From assembly GCF_018139145.2 (NCBI RefSeq), contig NC_059480.1:18414428-18478427 (forward strand): 64,000 nt of DNA, in the 5' to 3' direction. Numbering within the stretch: position 1 is the first letter of the stretch; each line of letters begins with the position of its first letter. The DNA is from Gymnogyps californianus (Eukaryota > Chordata > Aves > Accipitriformes > Cathartidae). The position numbers were made by a program, and so were the translations under genes. A model generated the notes under the pieces. That model saw nothing but the letters and a program-made list of their open reading frames with translations, made no database searches and was not told the origin of the DNA. This document shows, piece by piece, positions 34,331-47,227 of this stretch.

Positions 34331-37300
34331 GTCAGTTCAGTATATTTTTCTGTGATTTGACAGAAAGAGCTTATTGCTGTTTTCTTCACTAAACTTAGGG
34401 CCTGAGACAGAGAATAGAGAATTTCCTACGTATGAAATTAGCTCAATTGCGGTTTATGCTGCTGTAGATGAAAACACTTTATCCGTTACAACATTTGGAA
34501 GAAGTGATACCTAAAGTGTTGAAACCTCACCCTTTGCATGGAATAGCCTTCCTTATCACTGTACAGAGAAGTCTGACGACAAGGCTGGTTCAAAGCATGG
34601 TTGTCAGAGGTGACTTTTGATATCTGTTATTTAGCTGTCTTCATGCTGTGGCATTGGATAACTCTATGTAGGTGTTTGCAATTGCTCATGTATTTGACAA
34701 GTGCTGTTCACAAAGCTTTAGTAATGATTAACTCTCTAATTTGTGGGTCCTCAGTCCATGGAAAGCTTATCTTGTCACAGCTCCAGATTTTGTGATAATA
34801 ACCTTCTTTACATGAATGAAGAATGTGTGAAATGATTGGAGCAATGCAAAAGTAGGACAATCCGTTTTTCATTTTCATGTCTGAGAATTTCACTAAGATC
34901 ACTCTCTCTGGGTTTTTTTTCTTTCACTGATCAAAATCAAAGTTCTTTCAAACATCTGGATAATTATATCTTGTTTGCAGGTTTATCTTTTAACACTGCT
35001 ATGCAAGGAAAGTTTTTATTCCTTTTCTCTAGTTGCTGGGAGATGTAAGCTGCAGTTAGCAATTTTAACATGGGTTTTCACGCCTAAGCATGACAGAACT
35101 GCCACAAATTATTTTCCAAACATGGTTTTTGAACTCTCCTTGAGAATTTAAAGACTATTGTGTATCTTTTGGACAAAAGTAATAGTGAGGGTGATTCCAG
35201 CAGGGTGGGGACTTGTCTGAACTACTGTGGCCTGGTGCTTTTTACTCATTCTAGCTACCTTCTCTGCCTGTCTTTGTTTGAAGTTACATGTTTTTAGGCT
35301 TGCAAATGCAAGATCTTCAGTCTGGTCATTTGCTGAACTTCTACCTTCTCTGTTTAAATTGAATAGCAATGGAAATGATGGTTTGAAACGTATTAGAACT
35401 TGTCTCTTCCTTTTAAGTATGCATAAAATGAGTAAACGACCTAACTATTTATTGACACATGTAAATGCAAAACTACCTTATGCAAAAGGCAATCATAAGT
35501 GGGATCTAAGGTATTACAGGTATATCCATATACAAATATAGGAAAGAGGTCTGCTGCTATCTATGTAACCTCTGAAAACCAATTTTGAGGGTCAAAGCAA
35601 AATTTCTTTGATAGCTATTCAAAAGTCCAAATCAGAGTTCACTAAAGCTGTGATGGTTACTATGTGTTTGGATCACCAAATCGATATACATAAATTATCT
35701 TTTGTATTAGATCATTTCATATAGCTGGAAAAATGGAATAGTTTGGGTGCTTAGATGCTTTGCCAGGACCTGCCAGCACAAGGGCTTCTTTGTAGGCTTG
35801 ATAGAGGTTGCCTGAGCTGGAAGCTTTGTCTGCAGTTTTCCATTTATATCTGGCTCTAAACAAAGATAACACCTCTCTCTCTCTCTTTCTTATATCCTCA
35901 TACCTTCATATGTTCAACAGTAATGTTCTCTTAAGAATACAAGAGGAAGGGTTTAGAATATTCTCCCTGTCCTGGGCAAATGCTGGAATAAATAGAACCA
36001 GTGGAGTAGTGGTGTCTGACTGCAAGGAGGCAATTCGGAAGAATTCAGTGTTTTGTAGTATGATTATGATTCTTCTGTGGTGAATTTAACCTTGCCAAAT
36101 GAAGTAGCTGCAACATGCCAGTCATGTTTTTCAGCCACACAGGTGCTGCCCTATGTAGTCTCATGTTTTGTTTTTTGCCATCAGCAACTTAATCAGTGAT
36201 GACATCCCTTTTCCCCTGCTCCTTGAATCTCTTGCTATGCGCTCGTGTTTGTATTAGTTCTTTGGGAAAGGTGCCACTAAGTTGCACTGAAAGACACTGC
36301 ATTCTGCCAAGTAATTCATACTGATTAATGATAAACTGTCGCAACCTATTTTAGGTTTTTCCATTTGTTTAGTCTCATGCTGCTGCAAAGCTGCCACATA
36401 GGTGTCTTGAGAGTTTTCTCCTTCCTGTTGGGCCTTTGGAACAAGCTGAACAGCTTCAATTATTTCCTTGAAAAATGTAAGTCAGATGTATGGTATAACT
36501 GATGCTCTCAGAGGAGACTTTACAGGCTCTATACGTATTGGTTTGTTAGGATTGAGATGTGCGTGCTCATCATTTTTATGGTTCACTGTTCCCAAGCCAT
36601 TAGTCTGTGCTCCACCGAGAACTGAGCTGGGTTTTTTGCTGGTAAACCTGTGTCTTGCACAAGATTAGGTTGCTGTTACAGCAGCGTGGCGGGTCTGTGT
36701 CTTCTGAGTTTCAAGCACCCTGGATGGACTCTGGATGCTCTGAGGGAAGATCTTCCCGTTGCTAGTGCAGGTGATTCCTGCCATGGACCTCTTCATGCAA
36801 AATCACAGTATAATGCTGCATCCCAGTAATGGCAGGACTTGACTTAGCTGGAACCTCGGTTCAATTTATGTGTGTAAATGGGAGGAAGGGGGAGAACCTG
36901 TGACTGGTAAGACTACGGATTTTGGATAGGGAAATCTGTGTGTTTGCTTGAAGAGTTGAGAAAGGAGCTGCCCTGTACCCAATGAGTCAGTCTTTGTAGG
37001 TCAAGTGCCTGTGAGAGAAAAACACCAGCTGGAGAGCAGTTTCTCCAGAGATATACTATGTTCTGCTGAGCATGCAATGGTGATACCTTACACCCAGATA
37101 TAAATGCCATAGTGAAATGTAAGGGGATGGTGAAATACTCTAGATGCATGGTTATACTTTACGTAATACCTTCTTGAGAGGGACAGCAATATTTTCTTCC
37201 TCCTGCTCTCCACTTCCTGGCTCAGTGGTGGGAAATTTATCAGTCTTGAATTTCTCAACATCGTGTCCTTCCCAGCATGTGCATCAAGTGCTTGGATGAG

Positions 37301-40300
37301 CTACCATGGTCCTCCCTGTGCTTATTCAGTCTGGTCTTAAAGCTCTGTTTGTTCAAACATCCTCTGGGAGAGCTGCTTGGTGTTCAGCGATGATCAGTTT
37401 GTCAGTTCATATTTCTGTGCTTGCTGTTAGTTCTGATCAAGAGCCAACAATTTCAGTGTGGCACCACCGGCTTGAGGGAGAGACGTTTTGTCCCTGAAAT
37501 TTGTTATCTTGCGCTCCTGAAGAAGGTGGCTGTCGGCTTCCCGCCAGGGTCGAGCGGCATGCATTGCGGTGACTGCATTTGGAGGCTGTATTTCAGAAGT
37601 TCCCCTCCTGTCCTCTTGTGTTACATCTTGGGAATATTGAGGTGCTATGGTAACTTTCAAATATTTAGCTTTTGTGAAGTAAGGTATTTGACTTAGACTG
37701 TTTTTCCAGGTACTTAACCTACTCGTAGCGAATGAAGTCAGAGTATCGTTGCAGTTAGCTAGACTGTCCCCTTCTTACTTCAAGTTCTAGGGCTTCCCTG
37801 AATCTGTGCCTTTATCTTCTGGAAGAATGTCACGATAAAAGATAGCCGGTGATAGAGGATTTACCTCAGTCCTTGTCAATTACTCTGATAAAGAAGAAAA
37901 ATGGTACTTTATTTCTTGACTGATATTCACTACTTTAACTTCCACCCGTGGGTTCTTATTATATTTTATGGAGTTGTGCTTACATCAATTTCAGGAGCTT
38001 CAATTATACAGTGGCATAATTACTGGAAGGCAAAAAAATGTTGATATGATGATTACAGCAATATTTCTCAGGCTCATCAAGGAGGGAAGCAGTGTGTCAC
38101 TATAAAGGATAAACCTAACCCATCTTTCCTCACAGCCTCTTTTTGCTCTTTTACCGTCTGCTTAATTGCCAGACAGAATTTGTTTAATTTCAGATATCTG
38201 TTTTGGTTTTTCTTGCAAGATGTAATTTCTTTGGTGGAAGGAAATAGCATAATAAGTCATTTGATATCACTTGGGGCTTGGATTCCTGGCCCAATCTCTG
38301 GTGCTTTTAGAGTAGTAGTTTATAACGTGGAATGTTTTTCATGACAACCGTCTCACGCATTGCATGCTATGGCTGAAATTTTAGAGTCTTAGTCTGAAAA
38401 TAGTACCCAGACAAGGACTTTTTGCTGCTCAAAACTGCCTGAAAGGAATTTTGGGGCCCAACCCCCTATTGCTTGCTACAGTATGCAGGAGAGATCTCCA
38501 GTTCTGCATATGCTTGCAGCGGTGGTATATTAAAACAATAACAACATGTACTATATAGGTACATAAAATAATGACAGATTAACCTGCCAGTTTCTCAGAA
38601 ATCAGTGCCTGCAAGTGGTATCTTTTGTTGTGTTGTTTCATGAATCATTTCCTCCTCAGCTTAAAGTGCTCCTTTGCACTATTTTCAGCTGGTTCTTTTG
38701 ATCTTGTCAGAAGGTCTCCAAGGCCAAGGATGTAGAACTGTTCATTTATGTACAGTGTGTGTTGCTGGATAATAGGATAATGGGTCCAGCATTTTAGTCA
38801 TGAAGTGTCCGAAAGTGATAGAAATAGTAATTCTTTATAGCTCATGAAAGCACATATTCTGTTCAACACTGAGGTGTCAGATACAATACAGTGCAGCAGG
38901 AGATCTTAGAGCTGCCTCTTCTAGGGCCATACATCAGAGATAAATATTTAAACACTTTCTGTACAGAAGATAAAAACTACAATTCACTTTTCCCAGCTGT
39001 GGCTGTTGGCATAATTAGGAACAAATGCAGAGAAGGAACAATTTGATTCAAGCAGACATCCCAAATATCACCATGTATAGTTCGAACAGAGCTACGTATC
39101 CTGGCAAGTCACTGCCTCCAACTGTTGGTGAAAACCTATGCACCATTAGTTGTCCAGAGGGGATGCTAGCTTTGGATTTGCCCTGGTGAATAATGATTCA
39201 TTTCAACCAAATTCTTCTGAGAGTCAGTTTCTTCTCAAAATCTCCCAGCTAATGTAAGGATAACAGTAACTCAGGAGGAGATGGGGTTCTTAGAGGGTTA
39301 TCACAGCAATACTGTTTGAGTCTAACAATCAAGAATGTTGTTTGGAAACATTACATTCACAATAATAAAAAAAAAGTTCTGGAGAAGTCATTATTGAAAT
39401 AGTAAGTGTTCTGGCACGCTAAAAACATTCAAGTGTAATTCATGATATCCAGGAGTAAAGTGGGAAGCCTAAGAAGCCAGCTAGGAAGATGTCCAGAAAA
39501 GCAGAGCTCTAGCAAATCTGAAAGGTTGATGGATGCAGTAGGGAGGAAGGGTAGTTGTTTTTTTTTTTAATTTGTTTTGCTATGGACTTTACAGTGAGGG
39601 CTGTAAGTTGATGGCTGCATGCATGTGCGTGCACTCCCCACCCCACCTTGGAAAATCCCCAAACCACAAATTGGTGGAATCTGGAGAAGCTTTGTTACAT
39701 GCTTACTTTCTGATTGTGCTATTCTCTGGATGGCCACATGTTGTTCCACACTGCCGGGCCTGATGGACCTTCGCTGTGAGCTGGCATGGCTCTTTCCAGG
39801 CTTTGCTGAGCTGCAAACTGGCTGGGTATGGAATAGCAATACAGTAGATTGATGGCAAAAAAACTGAGCAAATAGGAAGTGTTGCTCACTGAGACATGTG
39901 TGGCATTAAATTTGCTCTTCTTGCAGATGTTGCTTTCACATTTTGTTAATCAAATATCACTTGAAGTGAATCAACCCACGTCTTAACACAGTGAGTTTTA
40001 ATAGCAAGATCTGACATGCTTTTTATGGTATATAATGATAAAATGACTATAATGATCTGGGTTGTGTGAGATTGGCGTGACCCAGTGCTGTGTTCATCCC
40101 TTGCCTCCCCCTGGACATGTAAAACAAGTAGGCAGAAATACCAGCTTTTTGGATGTTGCGAGCAACCTTGCCTTCCTGAGAAGGACCTTTCTTGTCAATA
40201 CCTGCCTCTGTCTCTCTGATTGGAAAGCCAAAACCAGGATCCCAAATAATAAAATCACAAGAAAGGTACAGAGTTTTTGAACAATCTAACGTCCTTTTTG

Positions 40301-41969
40301 TTCTTCCTCCTTCTGTGCTGGGTAAGAGTGATTTTAGAAGGCAAATTGTTTAGTTAAGTAGGAAGGCAAACTTCTTTTTATTGACTGCCTGCATCCTGTC
40401 CTACCAGCGCAGAATTACATTGCAGATGTGGTTTGGCTGGGCAGATGCAGAATAAGATAAAAAATGTTACCCTTAGGTGAACAGTCAAGCATTAAATAAT
40501 CATTCATCTCACACGTGGTCAGTTGTTATATCCTCAGTGGAGTAATGGCAGATAAGCCCCTTGTGATGGGGGTGACTTCAGGCTGTGTGAGATACCACTA
40601 AACGTCAGTGCGTGTTCCTGGAAGAGCTACATCTTCAATGGAAGGAAGTGCTCGGGGGGGCACCTGACCTTACTTTAGAATAGGAGTCAAGCCAACATTT
40701 AATACCTGATCTCTGTTCCTGCTCATTTTTTTTTCTTGGTCACATGAATATAATCTAGTACAGCAAATTGCTTCCTTTAACAACTAACTTTTCGTCAAGT
40801 GATTGTTTTAAACTCTGTTCTTCCAAGTCTTCTGTAAATATGCACACATCACAGTAGATTATTCTTAATCCAATCTCTTACATAACCACTATCATTTTGG
40901 ACTTTTCTTAGTCTTTGGTTCCTGTGGAATTAGTATTTCTTAGAACTGTTTGCTTTTTGCCAGTTTGGAGACTTATTTGATGATATCACATGAGTATTTG
41001 GAGCCCACACCTTATAAGAGAGAGTCAGGATACCTGTTGTTGTGATGGGATTGGTTTTTGGAATGTCACGCACATTAAACTCACTTAACTTTTTATAAAC
41101 GCTTTCTTGAAAGACTGTCCAGATTTTCAATAGTCTGGGTTTCTTTCAGATCCACATAATTAGAAATAAGTTTAAATAAAGTGTACTGATGATAAAAGTC
41201 CCATCTGGCCTAATATTTGTACAATGAACGTTATACTGTGTTTCTTTTTAAGGAGATTGTACCCCTAATTTAGCTTGATAGCTGGAGAAACGAAGAGCTA
41301 CTACGATACTAAAAAGCTGTTAATCTTTAAAGTCCCTAGGTGAGGTGGTTTTGGATCGTGTCCTAAGTTCGGAAGAAAAGGAAGAGTGCTACATATCTAT
41401 TTGCATGTTTGTTCTTGTTATCAGCTGGCAGAGAAACAACAGTTGGCTGCAGTATTTACATGTGGTCAAAGCTACTAAGGTTGGCTCATTAACTCTTTTC
41501 GGTTATTTCCTTAACTCGTGTTTATTTTTCTTAAAGCCATAAATCAGAGGGACAAGGAATCTAAAATAGAGGTGATTTATGTAAATGAAGAATTACAGCA
41601 GCTGGAGGAGTGACAGGGGTTTTTCTACGACAGGTTCTTTGGGGCAAGATGTGGGACCTCATTATAACCACGTATTTCTTGGACATACGGAAGATATTTG
41701 TCATCAGGGATGGGATGCCTTAAATTTGTTGTTGACACAAGGTAATTTGTAACTATCTAAGATAAAGTTGTCTGAAGTCTAACAGTTAGGTTTTGAATCA
41801 GCGTGCCGCCAGCTTCAGAGGGCCTTTATGGCTGTGCCTTATCCCAAACACTGTTCCTGGGTCTTCCTGCAGATGAGGCAAAGTGTAGCCAGGTTGAGAT
41901 CTCCTGGCCTCCCACTCCCTCCTCTCCTAGCTTTGTGACATTATTTGCTATGAGGGGATTCCCTTCTCC

Positions 41970-42263
41970 TCAAATTTCTGAAGCTAATGCGCCTTGACTG
42001 CTAGGTGCATCACAAGAACTGGGAATGAGTTTTCTCATCTCTCTCTTTTCTTGGTGCACTATCACGCAGTGGAAGGTGGCCAGTGATTTATATGCATCAA
42101 TAGCAGTTTTCTTACCACCGCTAACATAGGAAGTCTTACTTGCTTGCTCCTTGGTATTATCCTTCACCCAGTTAACATAGAAATCAATGCCCTGGAACCT
42201 GTAACTGTGGCAGCATATCTTTCTGCAACATCTTGAAGAACTGCAAGTGATGCTTTCAATCAA
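41970..42263 (-). pseudogene. Unrecognised minus-strand open frame with a coding-like second frame
   Basis: Two overlapping frames look coding-like in succession. One, at the start, reads ASLAVLQDVAERYAATVTG and then meets a TGA. The other reads on through GIDFYVNWVKDNTKEQASK and YVSGGKKTAIDAYKSLATF to a stop near 41970. A switch between them would fit a frameshifted relic. The family is not recognised. It lies about 340 bp beyond the frame at 42606-42797 on the same strand, so the two may belong to one decayed retrocopy. Confidence 0.25.
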
Positions 42264-42605
42264 GTTTCTTATTTAAGAGGTGCCATTTAAAACACTGAAA
42301 GATAAATTAAAATTCCTCCTGATTATCTTTTCCCACAAATTCCTCACTGCTTCAGTAGTTGTGTACTTGACATCATTTCTCAGCATGTGCTCACTAATAA
42401 GACAACTGGTGTGGGTTTTTGAAGGTCCCAGATTCTATCTGCACTTTCCAGTTTTTGTCCCAGCCTTAACTACCCGGAGGCTTTTTAAAAAGTGTTGGTA
42501 ACGACTCTAGGAAAATACTGCAGGATAGAGTGCTGATCTACTAACTCTGCTGAAAAAGGCAGTCACATTTGTACATTTCCTTGCTTTCTCACTGTTTCTA
42601 TTGGT

Positions 42606-42797
42606 TTATTTTTGTTTTCTGTGTCCTGTCACGTCAGGCAATAACTGTTTCATGAAAGTAGGTCCGTCTATGTCTCTTACGAGTTTTTTAGGTTTCCAGG
42701 ATGCTAATGATTCATCCATCTTCAGCTGTATCACCTCCTGGCGTTGAAGCATTTCTTTGTTTTTAGCTTTGTCTAAATTATTTTGAAACAGAGAGCA
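42606..42797 (-). CDS. Unrecognised minus-strand open frame, possible terminal exon or retrocopy
   Basis: After a possible acceptor (AATAATTTAG on the minus strand) the frame encodes about 62 residues rich in Lys, Asp, Glu and Gln, with no Cys. It includes KNKEMLQRQEVIQLKMDES and ASWKPKKLVRDIDGPTFM and ends in HRKQK at a TAA. An AATAAA overlaps the stop codon. The composition and codon pattern look like true coding sequence, but I know no family with it. It could be the last exon of a gene antisense to DIS3L2, a fragment of a processed pseudogene, or chance. Confidence 0.3.
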   Translation of the reverse strand, partial: CSLFQNNLDKAKNKEMLQRQEVIQLKMDESLASWKPKKLVRDIDGPTFMKQLLPDVTGHRKQK

Positions 42798-44475
42798 GTG
42801 CCAAAACACATACTTTTAATTGAGCAGCTTTGGAAGTGTGAAAATGAAGACTTGGCATCATCTAATTAGCACTTGTGTATTTTGGTTGCAAAAAGTGACT
42901 GGCAAAGAATTCCCCAGACATCATTTTCTGTTCTGTCTGAAAAAAATCCTGCATAAAGGTGTATATGCTGCTTAGTTCTTGTTGGTGCTTGGAAGTTCTG
43001 ACTGTAATGTTTTTTTAATTAGCTAGCTGCCAGGACATCCTTCTGTTCTTGTTCTCCTTGCTTTTTGTTTGTTTGTTTGGAATGAGCATTGGCTGCTTTT
43101 GTTTGTAAGCTCTATAGAAATTGGCATCTCTCTTCCTGTGGTCTCTTTAAATCCCTCATGGCGTCATGTTTGCCAGGTCGGTGCTGTCTGGGGGAAGTCC
43201 CAAGGAGCTGTGTGAAGTGGGAGGGTTATCTCAGCAGCTTCTCTTTCTTCCTGACCTAATGACTGTTCAGGAGGGTGGGGTGGGGAATTCTGGTAAAAGC
43301 CTTAAGTACGGTAGCCAGGTAACTCACCTCTATGCCCTACTTGATTTTTTCCAGTAAAGTGAATTTCCTCCAGGGTTTTATCACCCCTTTTGATGTCAGA
43401 TTGCCTGATTTTTTTTTTTTTATTTTCTGTGCAGATCAGGTCTGCAGCTGTAGCCCCTTGTAGTAACTACAACTGCTGTGATGGTCTGGCTTAGGTTTGG
43501 ACTCGTAGCTCTTCTCCCTTCAGTGCGAGGATGCGAGCTTGTCCGGTGACAAGCATCCTCTCTGAAGGGTGCCATCCACAACAAATCTGGGCAGAGCCCA
43601 GCTGCATCTGACAATGCCGCGGGACCCATGCCCTGCACAGCCCGATTGCCTTGGGAACAGCTCGCTGCCCGTTTCAACGCTGTCTCTTTCTAACCAAGTA
43701 CCATCCCCTGACCTTTTGGCTCGTGCTCTTGGCAAAGCAGCCTGGCAACTGTGGAGCTTTGCGAATGCCTTTCCGTTCAGCCATTGTCTCGCAGTTGTCC
43801 CTTAAATGTGTAGTTGGCTTGCTGGTGTTAGAGAGGCAGCGTATGGCCTCCCTGCTAATTTCTTTCAGTATCTCCATATTAGAGCAGTATCCAGAGGGAA
43901 CGTACCAGTGATCCTTTCTGGTGACTGCGCCCAGCTGCGTCACCTGGCCAGGAGCAGAGTTGCTGCCTCCCGTACTGAAGAGCTGCGCAGCATCACCACC
44001 GCTGCTGCCTCTGGGTGAGAAGTGGCTCGTCTGGCTCTAGTTTATTTATCTAGCTGAGCAGGGGGTCTAATGCCATGGATGAGTGCTGGGTTGGCAAGCC
44101 ATCTGGTGCTTGAGCTCACCTCTTCAGGTCTGTGTTGTACCATGTAGACATACCCAAGGTTAATGGATGGCCATTAGTTTAGTCTGATTTAATTCGGTAG
44201 CTATGCTTCATGTATAGTCCGAGCAGTGTTTTGACAGCATGGCGTTACTTTTATCTACTCTTCCTGTTTTTTTCCCCCATGTTCCTGAAGCTTTCTCTAA
44301 AACTGTTTATTCTTTTTTCTTCTCTGCACAGTTGTTGAACTGTGGATGTAATATGTTTATCAGCTCAGATTCGCGTCTTGGAAACTTAATTTACCTTTTT
44401 ATGTAACGCTTTATCACTAATGCATGGTAACATTTCCTGGCAGGATGTGCATTGTTAAAATTCGTTTGTAGGGGG

Positions 44476-44489
44476 AAAAAAAAAAAAAA
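44476..44489 (+). repeat. poly-A tract
   Basis: A run of about 14 A preceded by GGGGG. No retroposed body is evident to its left. Confidence 0.8.
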
Positions 44490-44811
44490 GCATAGAAGCG
44501 GATGGCTCCCCTCTTGTAAGGTTCAAAAGTTTCTAAAGCAAAAAAGGAAAATGTTCTTCATGGTACCTGACATCATTTTAGTCCCACCATCCTACTTTCC
44601 CATGGGGTGACTCCTATCAGTGGCTAAGATATAACGGAGCCCAAAGACTAGGTGTGGTGGCAGCTGTCACTGTCAAGTAAAGGAAGGGCTGGGAGGGGAA
44701 GGCTGGCCTTGTCAGGGCAGTGTCTCCATCTATACAGTAATTTCCTATGAGCTGACTGAGACCTTGGGCAGACTTTTTGCTAACAAAACCGCTACCACAT
44801 GTCAAAATTGA

Positions 44812-44835
44812 TTTTTTTTTTTTTTTTTCCCCCCC
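44812..44835 (+). repeat. poly-T/poly-C tract
   Basis: About 17 T followed by 7 C. Read on the minus strand it is G7A17, which could be an old retroposon tail, but no element body is recognised beside it. Confidence 0.8.
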
Positions 44836-45112
44836 ATTGTCTTTTTGTCACTGAAGGAGTCAGCATTATCCAGTGGTCAGTTATTCAGCTGTCTGCCCTC
44901 GTGCACCAGGAAAGCCACTTAAGCAAGTTAACAACACTGGTTTCTTGGGGATGAGTGGCACATCACTGCAGCAGCCAACTTCAGTGACATGGGAATATTC
45001 CTGGGGCCTGAGGCTTGTCTTTGAGCAATTAGTTGCTATAATCATAAATAAACTGTTAGACTGTGCTTCAGAGCTCCAGTTCCCAAGCACTGATTTCTGT
45101 TAAGTGCTCTGT

Positions 45113-45144
45113 GAAAGAAAGAAAGAAAATAAATAAAAAAAATA
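45113..45144 (+). repeat. (GAAA)n / A-rich simple repeat
   Basis: Four GAAA units followed by AAAT-type units and an A-rich end. It is a simple repeat within the long intron. Confidence 0.85.
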
Positions 45145-46623
45145 ATCTGCAGTTAAACTAATCTCCTCTAACAAGGTATAATGCGTTCTGAGGATCAGTG
45201 CTTGAGGGAAGGGCGTTGTGCAAAATGACAGACAACAAAATATACATAACTCTTTGTGCAGGGCTTTTGTGGTATTAGGAAGCAGAGCTCCCAACACTGG
45301 CACATCACCCTCTCTGATTAAACACTGTGGTTTCACCAGCTAAGGATCGATTACTTTAGAAAGCGCTAAGTATTTGTCAAATACTCTTCCTTCGGATATT
45401 TCACATCCGGATCCTTTTGCCTTCATCGACTTGCCTCAACACCGGTGCTGCTCAGCAGGCTGGGCGTGCTCCCTCCTACCCCTCCTCGTGGCCTGAATGC
45501 CATGCCCTGCGCCTTGCCTCAGCCTTAGCTTCTTATATATAAGTAGCTGGTTGCATAGGTTGATCCATGTCGCTTGGGTAGAGGTGAGTGACCAGGAGGA
45601 GAGCAAATACTTGCCTCCAATGAGCAGCTCTATGCCCTTCTGTCTGTTAAAGAAAATCTCTTCCCCTTTGCAGATGTGAAGAGGTGTATAGCGTGGTTCC
45701 TATGTCCTGGCTAGCAAGAAACCCAAGGAAATGCTCTTTGTTTAAACTGCATTGACCATTTTTAGTGCAAAGTGTGTTTTTCCAGCTGAGTCCGTGGCTG
45801 GATGTACTGTACATTATAGGATTACGATATAAAAAAAAGTGATGAAAAACATCAGCGTTGAATTTTAAATTTGCCACAGGTGCTGCTTTATTAGTTGCTG
45901 CCACCTTTTAAAATTTTTCAAGTCTCTTTATTTTCCAGGGTTAGTCAGAAAAGCATCGGAATAAATATCTTCCTGCCTGTGTTGTGTCCCCTCAGCTCTG
46001 AAATGAAAAATAATGTGGGCTTAGCAAAACCTACCTCCGCTCTTTCCCAAGATGTACCAGGGGAAGCTGGCTTTATTTCTTTACCAGGTATACATAACCT
46101 TTTCTTCACAATAAAAATATTTCCCCCCCCAGCATTAATTATCTTTGATACATGGTTGTGAAAAAAATTCTACCCGAAAACTGTCAGATTTTTCCAGCAC
46201 AGTCTTCCTGATATTCTCACTGTGCAGAAGTAAATACAGAATAAATGAGTGAGTTGGGAATAGAGAATCCCAGTTCATGTGTCTTTGATAAATGAAAGTG
46301 AATACAGACAGACAGAGATGATTTTTTAAAAATTTTCACTGAAGAAGGTTTAAATCATGCCTTAATACATTACACATTACAGGATATTTATGCTTGTGTA
46401 AACACTATAGTTAAAGTTGAGGTTAGTCAACCTTTCCGTGTTACAAGCTTAGAGAATTGAGTGCAAGTCTACAGTAAAACTTGGTTTGAGCAGAAAACTG
46501 ACTTTAGAGGTTTGTTTTGAAGTTGGTGTTTTATGGACAAAATTTGCGAAGTCTATTCAGTGATTCTTCTCAAATTAAGTAAAATGCTGTGTGTTGAAAT
46601 GGTTTCATTTCACGTTGTTGTAC

Positions 46624-47227
46624 CTGTGTGTCATAGTTTAACCCAGCCAGCAGCCAAGCACCACACAGCTGCTCACTCACTCCCCCCCGGTGGGATGGGG
46701 GAGAGAATTGGAAGAGCAAAAGTGAGAAAACTGGTGGGTTGAGATAAAGACAGTTTAAAAGGTAAAGCAAAAGCTGCACGTGTGCACCAGCGAAGCAAAA
46801 CAAGGAATTCATTCACTGCTTCCCATTGGCAGGCAGGTGTTCAGCCATCTCCAGGAAAGCAGGGCTCCATCACGCGTAACGGTTACTCGGGAAGACAAAT
46901 GCCATCACTCTGAATGTCCCCCCTTCCTTCTTCCCCCAGCTTTATATGCTGGGCATGATGTCCTATGGTATGGGGTATCCCTTCGGTCAGCTGGGGTCAG
47001 CTGTCCCGGCTGTGTCCCCTCCCATCTTCTCGTGCACCCCCAGCCTACTCGCTGGTGGGGTGGGGTGAGAAGCAGAAAAGGCCTTGGCGCTGTGTAAGCA
47101 CTGCTCAGCAATAACAAAAACATCCCTGTATTATCAACACTGTTTTCAGCACACATCCAAAGCATAGCCTGATACTAGCTACTATGAAGAAAATTAACTC
47201 TATCCCAGCCAACACCAGCACGCTGTG
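46624..47227 (-). mobile_element. Solo LTR of an avian ERVL-type retrovirus with 5-bp target duplication
   Basis: The body (46629-47222, 594 bp) matches, in order along the minus strand, what I know of a widespread avian ERVL LTR: a GGCTGGGATAGAGTTAATTT opening, the GACAGCTGACCC block, a TATA box (ATATAAAG, plus 46940-46948), the CTTTATCTCAACCCAC block, and a GGGTTAAAC end. It is bounded by the direct repeat CTGTG at 46624-46628 and 47223-47227, and 5-bp duplications are typical of ERVL integration. One terminus is TG/CA, but the other has drifted to CG. No internal gag, pol or env is present, so this is a recombination-derived solo LTR. Its orientation is opposite to DIS3L2. Confidence 0.92.

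Noticed and set aside
46533..47165. Open frames on both strands across 46533-47165
   Set aside because: They lie within or beside the solo LTR and reflect its non-coding sequence.
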